64,000 nucleotides of DNA from Pseudooctadecabacter sp. (lineage in GTDB: Bacteria; Pseudomonadota; Alphaproteobacteria; Rhodobacterales; Rhodobacteraceae), in the NCBI RefSeq assembly GCF_020627745.1, contig NZ_JAHDGE010000005.1, positions 81,437 to 145,436 on the forward strand, written 5' to 3'. The position numbers and the translations under genes are program-made. Of the stretch, positions 63,884 through 64,000 are shown one piece after another; position 1 is the stretch's first letter; every line of letters begins with the position of its first letter. The notes below the pieces were generated by a model that was not told the DNA's origin, ran no database searches, and saw only the letters and a list, made by a program, of their open reading frames with translations.

Positions 63884-64000
63884 GAGGCTTTCCGATCAGA
63901 ATGTGTGGTTCGCTTGATCAGCTCTTTGGCGAGATCAAGATAGGCGAGGGAGCCCTTGGATGTCGGATCATAGTCAATAGCCGAAAGGGCAAATGACGGA
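63880..64000 (-). CDS. parA: Chromosome partitioning ATPase ParA (C-terminal end only)
   Basis: On the minus strand the frame from 64000 to TGA 63880-63882 encodes the last 39 residues, PSFALSAIDYDPTSKGSLAY then LDLAKELIKRTT, the usual ParA/Soj C-terminus. The ATPase motifs lie outside the window. The stop overlaps the parB start by ATGA, as in other parAB operons. Confidence 0.88.
   Translation of the reverse strand, partial: PSFALSAIDYDPTSKGSLAYLDLAKELIKRTTHSDRKAS

Noticed and set aside
1-64000. tRNA, rRNA, CRISPR, insertion sequence or prophage
   Set aside because: No T-loop-like GTTCGANTC in a cloverleaf context, no regular short repeats and no transposase, integrase or phage proteins were seen.

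Overview
The window is chromosomal DNA of an alphaproteobacterium, most likely a marine Rhodobacteraceae (Roseobacter-group) species. This rests on the gene types and their order (mutS / grpE-hrcA / rph-rdgB-hemW / parB-parA, an origin-proximal arrangement in this family), HWE-type sensor kinases, a GTTC-N7-GTTC LexA box of the alphaproteobacterial kind, and promoters resembling the alphaproteobacterial general-stress sigma factor EcfG. The sequence is GC-rich and densely packed, with many ATGA overlaps. I saw no insertion sequence, prophage, CRISPR array, rRNA or tRNA.

Layout. 1-4882 (+): the end of a sucrose-phosphate-phosphatase-like protein, three glycosyltransferases and a GalU-type uridylyltransferase in one overlapping operon. 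4887-27211: a stress-response island. It holds a Crp/Fnr regulator, ferritin-like proteins (DUF2383, YciF/DUF892), DUF421, DUF533 and STAS-like proteins, three histidine kinases of the HWE/HisKA_2 class (one a bacteriophytochrome), a single-domain response regulator, a PHB-depolymerase-like esterase with its RHH regulator, a DNA-repair pair (radical SAM protein plus UdgX/DUF4130 fusion) behind a LexA box, a glutathione-reductase-like enzyme, two SDR enzymes, otsBA for trehalose and a GH13 glucosidase. 27383-32805 (-): a peptide-type ABC importer. 32866-41699: housekeeping genes (proline iminopeptidase, ubiG, comF-grxC-nitrilase-marR-GNAT operon, hemH) and two small lipoprotein genes. 41779-50035 (-): a tight operon of rRNA/tRNA methyltransferase, two ABC exporter halves, LysE-type exporter, CCA-adding enzyme, CoA pyrophosphatase and Hsp33. 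50108-64000: NUDIX, argG, SCP2, msrA, ribokinase, maeB, mutS, grpE, hrcA, rph, rdgB, hemW, parB and the end of parA.

How the parts fit. Between about 5.6 and 25 kb I find repeated GGAAC-N16/17-(C/G/T)GTT elements 30-55 bases upstream of start codons, two of them exact GGAAC-N17-CGTT matches. They would place trehalose synthesis, redox enzymes, ferritin-like proteins and several unknown small proteins in one general-stress regulon. HWE kinases, the class known to feed the PhyR/EcfG pathway, sit among these genes, and one senses red/far-red light. The PhyR-NepR-EcfG core itself is not in the window. Inside the island the radical SAM + UdgX/DUF4130 pair appears to be under LexA control instead. 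It is a good candidate for a poorly described DNA-repair system.
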